Part shown: one piece after another, positions 27,715-36,550 of the stretch
Position numbering within the stretch: the stretch's first letter is position 1
How the letters are laid out: every line of letters begins with the position of its first letter
Assembly: GCA_036337945.1 (NCBI GenBank)
Contig: JAYZDF010000082.1
Span: forward strand, 12,933-76,932
Direction: 5' to 3'
DNA length: 64,000 bases
Source: JAYZDF01 sp036337945
GTDB taxonomy: Bacteria; Myxococcota; Kuafuiibacteriia; Kuafuiibacteriales; Kuafuiibacteriaceae
The notes under the pieces: model-generated
What the model was told of the DNA's origin: nothing
The model's database searches: none
Seen by the model: only the letters and a program-made list of their open reading frames with translations
Translations under genes and position numbers: made by a program

Positions 27715-30122
27715 TAGAATACATTCCCGATACTGAATTCAAACAATGGGCCGGTATCATCCGTTGGGCGCCTGGTCAGAGGTATTCCCCATTCGAAGCG
27801 TAGAGGGCCGATTGGAGAGAACCATCGGAAACCAAATCCAACGGACCAGAACATGCCTGCAGGCAGGCTCGACGGATCAAACGGCAGCTGCTCTATGAGC
27901 GGGTCGCGCGCTTTTCCATCGAGATAGAATAAATTCTCGTCTTCTGCATACACATTCCCTGCATCAGCAAAAAGAACACCCCTGATTCCTGCCGCGGCGA
28001 ACAGCGGAAATTCGATTTCGACATTGAAGAGAACTTCTTTGTTTCCGCCTTCAACAAAACTTACCGTCGGTGAGTAGGGGTCATACAGATTTGTACCGCG
28101 GTCATTACGTGTCGCCATCCTTGCTGGGCCGATAGAAAAAGGCGAATAACCTCGGATTGTATTAATCCCACCCATTATGAATTTTTCGGAAGGAGACAAT
28201 CCCAACTGAGACAGCGTATTGATGAAGCCAACGCGCGCCGCAAACTTTCCAACAAACCCAAACGGAAGTGGAAAATAGTTACGTGAAAATATTCTATATT
28301 TTTGAAACGCTCGCGTCTCTGTTGCGCCCAGAAGTGTATCCGAAACATCTAACGAACCCGCAACATACGTACCAGCAGTTGGGAACAATCGGTTGTTTCT
28401 CGTATCGTAAGTGATCGTTGTGCCCAGAGACGAAATTCGGCCAGAATTGTTTAGTGAAGCGAATGCTGGCTGAAATATCAAGCCATCCGCGCCACGGCTT
28501 CGGACAAATTCTAGTTTGTATGCAAGAAAACCACGTATGTCATCTGTGATTGGATGCCCAAGACTGATCTCACCACCACTAGACGTTCTCAGGAACGAAC
28601 GAAACTGAGTCTCCGTGTTGAAAGCGTTCATACTCAATGTCCACTCTGTATCGAACAAATAAGGCTCAACAAACCGGAATTGGAACAACTGCCTCAATGC
28701 GGACAAAGACGCGGATAAAGATACCAGTTGTCCGTGGCCTAAGAAGTTCTGCTGACTGATTTGCGCCGTCGCAATGAAGCTTTCTTGTGATGAAAAACCC
28801 GCTCCAATCTGAAAGGTTCCAGTCGCCTTCTCCTTGATCTCGACGTCAACGATCTGCTGGTCATCCGAAGTCCCTTTACGCGTTTTTACTTCGACCGTTT
28901 CAAAATAGCCTAGTGCCTGGACTCTTCGCTGTGACAAATCTTTTAAACTTGAGCTGGTCAGTTCCCCCTCGTAGATCCTCAGCTCACGGCGAATGACCTT
29001 ATCTCGAGTTTTCGTATTGCCGACAATGTTTATCCGTTCATAAAAGACTTTCTCACCTTGTTGAGCATCAAAAGTAAGGCTCACAGTTTTCTTTTCAGCG
29101 TCGATAGATGTGAGCGGAGTCAAATTCGCGTACGCGTAGCCTTTGTCTTCAAAAATCGCTTTCAGCTTTAGGAGGTCTTGACCTAAAATCGTTCGATTGA
29201 AAATTTCTCCTTCTTTTGAAGAAATCGCGTTGTTGTGGTTCTCATCTTTCGGAAAATCACCCGAGAATGCCAACTTGCCGATTCTGAATTGCTCTCCCTC
29301 ATCGATATTTATTGAAATATAGAGATATCGACGATCAGGGCTGATTTCTACATCCGGCGAGCCCACCTTTACGTTGATATAGCCGCGGTCAAAATACTGG
29401 CTACTCAAACGCAGCAAATCGATTTCAAAAACTTCTTCTCGATAAGTTCCGCCATCGGTGAGAAAAGAAATCCAATCTCCGACTCGTGTAGCCATTGACG
29501 CACGCAACGTTTCGGCGTCGATATTCTTATTCCCTACGAAGCTAATGCTGCGAACTTCAACTTTTGCGTTTTCAGTAATTTCGAAAACAACAGTCACTTC
29601 GCTTTTACCAGTTTGGTCGACTCGATATTTTACGTCGGCTAAAAAGTAACCTTTCTCGGTAAGGTGGTCTCGAATCTTTTGAACGTTTCTCTTTATCTTG
29701 GACTCGCTTAGAATCGTGAAAGGCTTGATATCAATGACTTCCTTGATGTCGTCGTCAGAGACGTTGTCGTTACCCTCAATGAGAACTTTCCTCACCGCCG
29801 GCTTCTCGACGACTTTATAAATGAGACGAACAGAACCTGGCCTAACCACCTGGGTAAATACCGAAACATCCGAAAAGTATCCCATGCCGTAGATGGCTTT
29901 GATATCGCTGCTGACTTTCTCCCGAGAGAACGGAAAGCCCTTGCGGGAATTAAGGATAAGTTTGACAGCATCGGCCTCAACTCGGCGCAAACCTTCAAAC
30001 TTGAGTTCAACGACCGAGAGCCCGTCTGCCCTAGCTTCAGAAAATGGCCCGACAGCGATACAAACGTTGAGCGTAAGAAGCGTCAAGATCAGGCGAAGAT
30101 TGTGAAAGTACCTACGTGTCAT
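27714..30122 (-). CDS. bamA: Outer membrane protein assembly factor BamA
   Basis: BamA inserts beta-barrel proteins into the outer membrane. The 802-residue protein has a signal peptide ending near residue 33 (SEARA). Five POTRA repeats follow (about 34-425), each with the G-N-x-x-x-D/T-x-x-I/V signature (for example IEGNDNVSDDDIKEV, FVGNKNIDAETLR and IVGNTKTRDKVIRREL). An Omp85 barrel runs to the end. The loop-6 motif lies in NTIRGYSPFSIGP, with the VRGF-type Arg. The chain ends in IGNVF with a terminal Phe. It lies downstream of the pseudokinase gene and overlaps the C45 gene. No strong ribosome binding site precedes its ATG. About 110 bp upstream (30123-30230) shows no clear promoter that I would defend. 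Confidence 0.93.
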   Translation of the reverse strand: MTRRYFHNLRLILTLLTLNVCIAVGPFSEARADGLSVVELKFEGLRRVEADAVKLILNSRKGFPFSREKVSSDIKAIYGMGYFSDVSVFTQVVRPGSVRLIYKVVEKPAVRKVLIEGNDNVSDDDIKEVIDIKPFTILSESKIKRNVQKIRDHLTEKGYFLADVKYRVDQTGKSEVTVVFEITENAKVEVRSISFVGNKNIDAETLRASMATRVGDWISFLTDGGTYREEVFEIDLLRLSSQYFDRGYINVKVGSPDVEISPDRRYLYISINIDEGEQFRIGKLAFSGDFPKDENHNNAISSKEGEIFNRTILGQDLLKLKAIFEDKGYAYANLTPLTSIDAEKKTVSLTFDAQQGEKVFYERINIVGNTKTRDKVIRRELRIYEGELTSSSLKDLSQRRVQALGYFETVEVKTRKGTSDDQQIVDVEIKEKATGTFQIGAGFSSQESFIATAQISQQNFLGHGQLVSLSASLSALRQLFQFRFVEPYLFDTEWTLSMNAFNTETQFRSFLRTSSGGEISLGHPITDDIRGFLAYKLEFVRSRGADGLIFQPAFASLNNSGRISSLGTTITYDTRNNRLFPTAGTYVAGSLDVSDTLLGATETRAFQKYRIFSRNYFPLPFGFVGKFAARVGFINTLSQLGLSPSEKFIMGGINTIRGYSPFSIGPARMATRNDRGTNLYDPYSPTVSFVEGGNKEVLFNVEIEFPLFAAAGIRGVLFADAGNVYAEDENLFYLDGKARDPLIEQLPFDPSSLPAGMFWSVGFGFRWFSPIGPLRFEWGIPLTRRPTDDTGPLFEFSIGNVF

Positions 30123-30230
30123 GCGTTTGCATTGGCCTATGCATTCTAAGGGAAACTTCTAGATGCGATGGGCTGCGCTGGGGGTAACACAAAGAAACGA
30201 CCTAGACGACACGAAATTTCTCAATCTTAC

Positions 30231-30359
30231 CTATGATTTGACAACAATTAGCTCGCCTCTTGAGACCTCATCCTCGGAGCGCTTAGGCAGCCCGTTCACG
30301 TGTATTTCATGTCCAACAACCACCAACGCAATAGAGGGTTTCTTTGGCTCGCGGCAAAT
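30231..30359 (-). other. In-frame open extension after the pseudokinase TGA
   Basis: Directly after the TGA at 30362-30360 the same frame stays open for 43 codons up to TAG at 30233-30231. The peptide (ending IHVNGLPKRSEDEVSRGE then LIVVKS) looks coding-like, with a V-N-G and hydrophobic strand pattern similar to a PEGA domain. It could be a nonsense mutation or base error splitting a longer pseudokinase, a readthrough extension, or chance. No separate start with a ribosome binding site is evident. Confidence 0.35.
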
Positions 30360-32060
30360 TCACCTTTTCGGAGGATCATGAGGTTCGTCCGTCTCAATCC
30401 ACACGTTGGCTCTGCGTTCACTCAATCCGAGCTGAGATTTAGTTTTCGACCAAATTTTTTCGACCGCATTACGAGCTATTGGTGACGACTTATACGCATA
30501 TATCGCGCCAAATAGCGTCGTGAGCAAAACGACTACGCCAGTTGCAACACGATTGAATCGTTGCCTCGCAAATTCCTCGCGACGCTTTTGCTGACGCTCA
30601 CCTCGGATTTTCAGTTCTCTATCGCGGAGTCGGTTGTGCTCAAGGACATTCTTCTTATCGTCTAATTCCAGTGATATTTCATTCGAAGCTCGTGACATGT
30701 TTTGTTTAATATCGGCGGGGAAATCGGTTCTAAAATCCGTATTAACTGGTCGAGTAGCGGGGTCCAGTGAGCTTTCGTAAGCCGCCAATGGCGGTCTAAC
30801 GGGCTTCTCGACGGGGCGTTCGTCTTCGGTGAAATCTATCGATTCGATTGCATTTTCAATTTCTCCCGTGAGGTCCCTTGCCGAGTTTAGTTCTACAAAA
30901 TCACTCGGTAGCTCCTCAAGGACATCCATCAGGGGGGACTGCAGCTCATCAGTGCGAAGCGGTGTCAGCTTTTGCTTGGGTATCTTTTTTTGCGACTTTG
31001 TCTCGAGAATTGCTAATTCGGCGGGAGAAACAAGATCTGTGACCGGTTCTTCGTTATCTCTAAATTCTGTCGGCACGCTGAATTTCTCAATAATAGGTTG
31101 AGGCGTTTCGGCAGCAAGAGCCGAGCCATTGGCGTTCCCAATCTCACGCGGCGTGGCGAAAGCGTCGCCCGAATCTCTCGAGCGGGGCTCATCTCCGAAA
31201 AATTTACGAAGCCCGGCCCGTCCTAACTCCATCTCGGCAGGCGAAATCGACCAACGTTGCTCCACTGCTTTTCTAAATGCACTCAGCGAATCAAACCGAT
31301 CTTGAATAGTGGTGGCTAAGGCGCGCGGCAGACAGTGCAACACGGGTTTTAGCTTGAGGTCTGCAAATTCGCTTTCTGCTTCAAACGAATTCGCCAAGCT
31401 ACAGAAGTCTGTTTGCATCGAAACATTCAGATACAGCTTTGGCGCAATCACTACAAGAGCCACAGCCGCGACAGAAAAAACATCCATCATCGGGGTGCCT
31501 TTAGAGATCGTGAGGTTGAATTCAGGAGCTCGGAACGGCAAACTTTTTTGGTTCATAGTCTCCGGTAATCCCGTGGCAGGAAAGCGTACATCGAGCAATT
31601 TGGCTGAGCCGTTCGACACCACAACAATCTTTCCTAAGCCGAAGCATCCATGTCCCCAATGAGTGACTGCGCCATCTGCCCGCTCAGGCGGACATTCGTG
31701 AATTCTTTCTAATGCTCTGAAAATATCCTGGAGTACAACAAACGCCGAGCTGGTGTCCCAGTTATATTTACCTTGGCTGACCTGCTCAAGGATTTCAGCA
31801 AGGTTATGGTGCGGACCAGGCTGGTAACGTAATGAAGTTGGGCCATTGTCCGACTCTTCAATCTTTGGCACCAAGATAAGCTCGCTTGAAAGTTTTTGAG
31901 CATAATTCCGCTCCTGGTAAAAACTTTCGAGAACTCTCGCCCGGTCACGGACGTCCTCCTTCGCCATTCGGACGTAAGAGGAATCTAAACTCTGTAATCG
32001 GATAAAACTAAGAGCGTCTGAGGTCACTTCTAGACTTAGGGCGTCGCTCAAATCATTCAT
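30360..32060 (-). CDS. Membrane-anchored protein-kinase-like protein (predicted pseudokinase)
   Basis: A 566-residue protein. Residues about 75-270 follow a protein-kinase C-lobe: FRALERIHE, then HWGHGCFGLGKIVVVSNG where HRDLKPxN would be, LLDVR at the DFG place, LPFRAPEF at the APE place and DVFSVAAVAL for helix F. The catalytic Asp of HRD is missing (Cys), DFG is DVR, and no Gly-rich loop or obvious Val-Ala-Ile-Lys is seen. Catalysis is therefore unlikely. A long disordered acidic region (about 285-470), an Arg-rich segment, one membrane helix (about 508-526) and a short outer tail follow. It lies between dnaK (66 bp upstream) and bamA. It may be a regulatory or scaffold subunit. A possible broken C-terminus is described at 30231-30359. 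Confidence 0.7.
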   Translation of the reverse strand: MNDLSDALSLEVTSDALSFIRLQSLDSSYVRMAKEDVRDRARVLESFYQERNYAQKLSSELILVPKIEESDNGPTSLRYQPGPHHNLAEILEQVSQGKYNWDTSSAFVVLQDIFRALERIHECPPERADGAVTHWGHGCFGLGKIVVVSNGSAKLLDVRFPATGLPETMNQKSLPFRAPEFNLTISKGTPMMDVFSVAAVALVVIAPKLYLNVSMQTDFCSLANSFEAESEFADLKLKPVLHCLPRALATTIQDRFDSLSAFRKAVEQRWSISPAEMELGRAGLRKFFGDEPRSRDSGDAFATPREIGNANGSALAAETPQPIIEKFSVPTEFRDNEEPVTDLVSPAELAILETKSQKKIPKQKLTPLRTDELQSPLMDVLEELPSDFVELNSARDLTGEIENAIESIDFTEDERPVEKPVRPPLAAYESSLDPATRPVNTDFRTDFPADIKQNMSRASNEISLELDDKKNVLEHNRLRDRELKIRGERQQKRREEFARQRFNRVATGVVVLLTTLFGAIYAYKSSPIARNAVEKIWSKTKSQLGLSERRANVWIETDEPHDPPKR

Positions 32061-32126
32061 CTTAGCTCATAAGGTAGGTGCAAACATCAGCAGAAAGCAT
32101 AGTTTTTTCGAGTTCGGATTATTCAA

Positions 32127-33956
32127 CTAGCCTAACTTTTGCGCCACGCCTCGAAGCATTTTTAACGTTCTTTCAACTGCAGCTTTGCTGTCGTCGACAG
32201 GAGCTTTGTCGCCCGTTTCAATGGCACTGCGTGCTCGCTCTACAGTCTCAGACACTTTCCTGAGAGCATCTTGGCCAAATTCGGATCCAGAAATCACAGT
32301 CTCAACCTGGGGAACCAAATCATCAATTTCACGCAGTAATGCTTCGAGCTCAGCTTTTGCTTCACTAAACGCATCGGAGGTTTTTACACCTACGGCATAT
32401 TCTTCTGCTTCTTCCGTCATCTGACGAATCTCTTCCTCTGTGAGGCCAGAAGACGCAGTCACCGTAATGCTTTGTTGAACGTCAGTTTCAAGGTCTCGAG
32501 CAGAAACCGATACGATACCATCCGCTGAAATCTCGAATGTAACCTCAACCTCGACTTGCCCGCGAGGAGCTTCGCGAAGGCCCGACAATAAGAACTCACC
32601 CAAAAGCTCGTTTTCTTCGGCTCGATTCGAGTCGCCTTGAAAGACCATAATCCTAACTGTTGTTTGGTTATCACGAACGGTCGTAAATATCTTACCTTGG
32701 TCAGTTGGGACGGTTGTGTTCTTTTCGATAATTGTCTGGAAGTAGCCTTCCGCAATCATGATTCCAAGATTATGCGGGGTCACATCCAACAGAAGCACTT
32801 CACTCCTTTCGTCGAGCAATGCAGCCCCCTGAATCGCCGCACCAAGAGCTACTACTTCATCCGGGTGAACGCTTCTGGACGGAGGCAGACCAAAATACTC
32901 TTTGCACATTTCTTGAATGCGAGGAGTTCTGGTTTGACCGCCCACAAGAATCACGTCATCGAGGTCACCCTTGTCCAGTCGTGCGGTTTCCAGAGTTTTC
33001 TGGCATATCTGGATACACCTTTCACAGAGGTCTGAAACAAGATCATTAAATATGTCTCGAGTGAGTGTTTTTTGAAGATGTAAAGCGTCGTTATTTCCTG
33101 TCGAAATGATAAACGGTAAGTTTATCTCTGTCTGGGGTGCTACGGATAGCTCACACTTCGCTTTTTCCGCTGCATCTTTCAGTCGCTGAAAGGCCATTCG
33201 GTCTTTGCGTAAATCAATCTCGTGCTCTTTCAGGAATGCAAACACGAGCCACTCAATGATTCGGTAATCGAAATCCTCGCCACCGAGAAGAGTGTCCCCA
33301 GAAGTCGCGAGCACCTCGAAGACACCATTTCCGATTTCGAGCACCGAAATATCGAAGGTACCTCCGCCCAGGTCAAAGACGGCTACTTTGCGGTTGATCG
33401 TTTTGCCATAGCCATACGCCAAAGCTGCAGCTGTCGGCTCATTGATAATTCGTACAACGTCAAGACCAGCAATCCGGCCAGCGTCTTTGGTCGCTTGACG
33501 CTGGTTATCATTGAAATAAGCAGGAACAGTAATCACGGCCTTGCTCACTTCATATCCAAGATTTTGGTCCGCAATCAGCTTCATTTCACTGAGGATCATC
33601 GAGCTGATTTCGGACAAACTGTACATCTTTCCGCGCAATTCAATACGCACGTCTTGATGTGGACCTTCGGTAATATGATAAGGGCAGGTTTCAATAGCCT
33701 CTTTGATTTCAGGCGTGTCCCATCTTCGGCCGATCAGGCGTTTTGCTGCGTAAACGGTATTCTCTGCGTTAATGATAGATTGCCGTTTCGCAACGTGCCC
33801 AATCATCCTACGCCCAGAGTCTGCAATCGCTACAACAGATGGAGTTGTACGATATCCACCTCGGTTTGGGATAACCTTTGGTACACCATTGTCCACAACA
33901 GCCACGCACGAGTTTGTCGTACCTAAATCAATTCCTATGACGGTTTCTTCTTCCAT
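32127..33956 (-). CDS. dnaK: DnaK (Hsp70) paralogue
   Basis: A 609-residue Hsp70. The nucleotide-binding domain carries IGIDLGTTNSCVAVV at the start, the VITVPAYFNDNQRQATKDAG segment, INEPTAAALAYG, FDLGGGTFDISVL and ILVGGQTRTPRIQ. The substrate-binding domain begins near LLLDVTPHNLGI, includes TTVPTD and GDSNRAEEN, and is followed by a helical lid. It is about 30 residues shorter than the main DnaK and lacks the usual acidic C-terminal tail. It lies 33 bp downstream of a DnaJ-TPR gene, not next to grpE or hrcA, so it is probably a specialised second DnaK. The DnaJ-TPR, DnaK and pseudokinase genes look like one operon. Confidence 0.92.
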   Translation of the reverse strand: MEEETVIGIDLGTTNSCVAVVDNGVPKVIPNRGGYRTTPSVVAIADSGRRMIGHVAKRQSIINAENTVYAAKRLIGRRWDTPEIKEAIETCPYHITEGPHQDVRIELRGKMYSLSEISSMILSEMKLIADQNLGYEVSKAVITVPAYFNDNQRQATKDAGRIAGLDVVRIINEPTAAALAYGYGKTINRKVAVFDLGGGTFDISVLEIGNGVFEVLATSGDTLLGGEDFDYRIIEWLVFAFLKEHEIDLRKDRMAFQRLKDAAEKAKCELSVAPQTEINLPFIISTGNNDALHLQKTLTRDIFNDLVSDLCERCIQICQKTLETARLDKGDLDDVILVGGQTRTPRIQEMCKEYFGLPPSRSVHPDEVVALGAAIQGAALLDERSEVLLLDVTPHNLGIMIAEGYFQTIIEKNTTVPTDQGKIFTTVRDNQTTVRIMVFQGDSNRAEENELLGEFLLSGLREAPRGQVEVEVTFEISADGIVSVSARDLETDVQQSITVTASSGLTEEEIRQMTEEAEEYAVGVKTSDAFSEAKAELEALLREIDDLVPQVETVISGSEFGQDALRKVSETVERARSAIETGDKAPVDDSKAAVERTLKMLRGVAQKLG

Positions 33957-33989
33957 ATTATTTTGCCTTTTACACTCTCTGTGACGAGC

Positions 33990-35219
33990 CTATATGCCCC
34001 ACTTCAAGCGTTTGAGTCTCTTTTTTACTTCGACGTATGTTGGACGAAATTTGAGTGCTTGCTCGTAGGCACGTTTCGCTAACTTATCCATCGATACTTT
34101 TTCATAGAGTCTGCCTAGCACATAAAATGCTTCAGCCTCCTCGGGTAATAATGCTACTGCACGCTGCGCGTGCCCTAAGGCTACCTGCGCATCTCGGCCA
34201 CCCATGAGTAAATTGTATGCGAGACGAAGTCTCGCTTTACCGCTATTTGGCGCAATCCGAACGGCCTCCTCGAACATGTCAATTGCGTCATCCCAAACGA
34301 GCGTCGCTTCGTACTTTCCACCTTTCCTGAGGTATTTCTGAATGCGATGTTCTCCAGCATTGTCACGGAGTCGGGTCGCAAGTTCTTGATACTCTGGTCG
34401 GTTACTATCGTAAGTGACAGCCATTTGAACTGCTCTAAGCGCATCCATCGTTCGGCCCGCGGATTCAAGGTCTAGCGCTTCTTCGTAAAACTTTTTCGCC
34501 TGCAGCATTCGTTGACGAACAGGATTATTTTTCAGCCGCCGTTTCCGAACTTGTTCCTTGTGCCGTTTTTCACGTTCCTCATCTTTCTTTGCGCGCATCA
34601 GTTCATCAAGTTCTTCAGGCGAGAACTCGAACACGCAGGTCTCATCATATTCCTTTCGTTTTTCAGGTTTTGACAGGACTCGATAAGCTTCATTGATTTG
34701 CTTGTAAATGACTTCAATCATTCGCTTGAACGAACCTAAGTTGCCCCTTGGAAATCGGTCAGGATGCCACTCTTTACTACGCATGAAGTAGCTTTTCTTG
34801 ATTTCTGAGGCTTCTGCGCGATGCGATACCTGTAACAGCTCGTAATGATTCCATCCCTCCAGATGTTCATGCGTCCAAATGATGCGTTTACGGTTCGGTT
34901 CATCTAGCTCGCAAGTTTCCATCATTAGGTTGGCGGGAAAAATAAAGGAACCGTAGTCTCCTGCGGCACCTGGTTTGGCCGGTTTCGGTTTTGGCTGTTC
35001 GGCGGATATGTTCCCAAACGATATGATGCCAGCCCGAGCCAAACGAGTAAGGATGGTTTTGGTTTCGCCAACATTCTTGCCAATTAGTGTTGCGAGTTGA
35101 CTCACTCCGCTTCGACCGTCGATGCGAGACGCAACAAAGGCATCTTCCACGGTAATATTGGCCTTTGTTAGATCTACCCCGGCGAGCAGCTCGGGTATTG
35201 GTTCTGTTGGACTGACCAC
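33990..35219 (-). CDS. DnaJ-domain protein with N-terminal helical domain and TPRs
   Basis: A 409-residue co-chaperone. Residues about 20-75 (ITVEDAFVASRIDG, LARAGII) look like a small winged-helix-like module. A disordered Lys/Pro linker follows. The J domain is at about 121-190, with WNHYELLQVSHRAEASEIKKS, the HPD tripeptide in KEWHPDRF and INEAYRVLSKPEKRKEY. A charged helix (about 200-245) leads to TPR-like repeats to the end (about 255-409). It lacks the Gly/Phe region and zinc fingers of classical DnaJ, so it is a class C J-protein. It probably recruits the adjacent DnaK to TPR-bound clients. GTG start, first gene of the cluster, 92 bp after argD. A 12-bp dyad lies at 35235-35246 just upstream. 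Confidence 0.88.
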   Translation of the reverse strand: MVSPTEPIPELLAGVDLTKANITVEDAFVASRIDGRSGVSQLATLIGKNVGETKTILTRLARAGIISFGNISAEQPKPKPAKPGAAGDYGSFIFPANLMMETCELDEPNRKRIIWTHEHLEGWNHYELLQVSHRAEASEIKKSYFMRSKEWHPDRFPRGNLGSFKRMIEVIYKQINEAYRVLSKPEKRKEYDETCVFEFSPEELDELMRAKKDEEREKRHKEQVRKRRLKNNPVRQRMLQAKKFYEEALDLESAGRTMDALRAVQMAVTYDSNRPEYQELATRLRDNAGEHRIQKYLRKGGKYEATLVWDDAIDMFEEAVRIAPNSGKARLRLAYNLLMGGRDAQVALGHAQRAVALLPEEAEAFYVLGRLYEKVSMDKLAKRAYEQALKFRPTYVEVKKRLKRLKWGI

Positions 35220-35311
35220 GATTAGTTCAGCTCTCCACTAAAGTGGGATGGGCGATTTATCAACCTAAGACCACTCACGCGGCACAAGGTTTCCATCGAC
35301 CAGGGAGAGCG

Positions 35312-36547
35312 TCAAGCTACTGGGCCGAAATCATTCATGAGTTTGTCGATCGAAGTTTCAAATACTGACAAAGCGGTATCAACGTGAGATTCCTCAAGAA
35401 TGAGGGGTGGAGCCAGTCGAAAGACCTGAAGGCCTGCGATGTGACTGAGAATGCCACGCTCTCGGCATTCTCCAACCAGAGCTTTAGCATCGAAGTGTAA
35501 TTCGGGTTTTAGTTCCGCCCCAATCAGTAAGCCTCGTCCTCTTACCTCCTGAAAACACTCGTATTTTTCATTTATCTGGCGCAGCCCTGCCATGAGCTGC
35601 TCTCCCCGAGCGGCCACATTCTCGAGGAACGCCGGTTCGTTGAGTGCCTCAAAAACAACTTTGCCTGCCACGCAAGCCACCGGGTTTCCTCCGTAGGTCG
35701 TTGCGTGACTTCCGTAAGAAAGTGAAGACCCCACTGCGTTCGTGGCAACCATGGCGCCGAGTGGAAGACCTGCTCCGATTCCTTTAGCAAGCGTCATAAT
35801 GTCTGGCTCAACATTCTCAAACTGGTGGGCAAACACATGACCTGTGCGACCCACTCCTACTTGTACTTCGTCAAATATGAGAACAGCGCCAACCTCATCA
35901 CAACGGTCTCGGATCGATTTGAGAAAACCGGGTGTCGGTACGCGGACTCCACCTTCCCCCTGCATTGGCTCGATAATGACTCCTGCTGTGCGTTCTGTAA
36001 TGCCTTCCTCAAGGACTGAAACATCATCAAACGGGAGGTAACGGAAACCTTCTGGCAACGGCTGAAAACCGATGTGATATTTCGGTTGGGCCGTAGCAGT
36101 GAGCGCGGCGAACGTTCGCCCGTGAAAAGAGCCCAAAAAGCTAACGATTTCGTTTCTGTCTTTGTGCCCTCTATCGTGAGCGTATTTACGGGCCAATTTA
36201 ATCGCCGCTTCATTTGCTTCCGCACCGGAATTACAAAAATAAACGCCATCGAAAAAGCCAGAAGCACACATGAGCTCTGCCAGCTCAATCGAGGGCTGAT
36301 TGAGATATAAGTTCGAGGTGTGCAAGATTTTCTTGGTCTGCTCAACGATAGCAGAGACTAGTTTCGGGTGATTATGGCCTAACGCACTCACGGCGATACC
36401 GGAAATCATGTCCAAGAATTGATTACCTTCAGCATCAAATATATGAACGCCCTCTCCTCTCTCCAATAACAACGGAGCGGGCCGATAATTTGGAGTAAAG
36501 GCCTCAGTTGCCCGGTTCTTCCAACTAGAATTAATCATCGTGGTCAC
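35312..36547 (-). CDS. argD: Acetylornithine aminotransferase
   Basis: A 411-residue class-III PLP aminotransferase. It interconverts N-acetylornithine and N-acetylglutamate semialdehyde in arginine synthesis, and many homologues also act on succinyl-diaminopimelate. The family motifs are NSGAEANEAAIKLARKYA, FLGSFHGRTFAALTATAQ, EPMQGEGG, LIFDEVQVGVGRTG and the Schiff-base Lys in LAKGIGAGLPLGA. GTG 36547 starts three bases after the hslU stop; an ATG three codons later (36538) is an alternative. It is the last gene of the dprA-to-hslU run. No other arg gene is near. A 4-aminobutyrate-type transaminase is less likely given the sequence, but not excluded. Confidence 0.9.
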   Translation of the reverse strand: MTTMINSSWKNRATEAFTPNYRPAPLLLERGEGVHIFDAEGNQFLDMISGIAVSALGHNHPKLVSAIVEQTKKILHTSNLYLNQPSIELAELMCASGFFDGVYFCNSGAEANEAAIKLARKYAHDRGHKDRNEIVSFLGSFHGRTFAALTATAQPKYHIGFQPLPEGFRYLPFDDVSVLEEGITERTAGVIIEPMQGEGGVRVPTPGFLKSIRDRCDEVGAVLIFDEVQVGVGRTGHVFAHQFENVEPDIMTLAKGIGAGLPLGAMVATNAVGSSLSYGSHATTYGGNPVACVAGKVVFEALNEPAFLENVAARGEQLMAGLRQINEKYECFQEVRGRGLLIGAELKPELHFDAKALVGECRERGILSHIAGLQVFRLAPPLILEESHVDTALSVFETSIDKLMNDFGPVA

Positions 36548-36550
36548 ATA

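Noticed and set aside
30163..30381. Plus-strand frame of 72 codons opposite the pseudokinase extension
   Set aside because: No ribosome binding site or recognisable motif, and the minus strand shows a better coding pattern.
35220..35311. CIRCE or sigma-32 element before the DnaJ operon
   Set aside because: No GAGTGC-type CIRCE repeat or convincing heat-shock promoter could be read; only the 12-bp dyad is reported.
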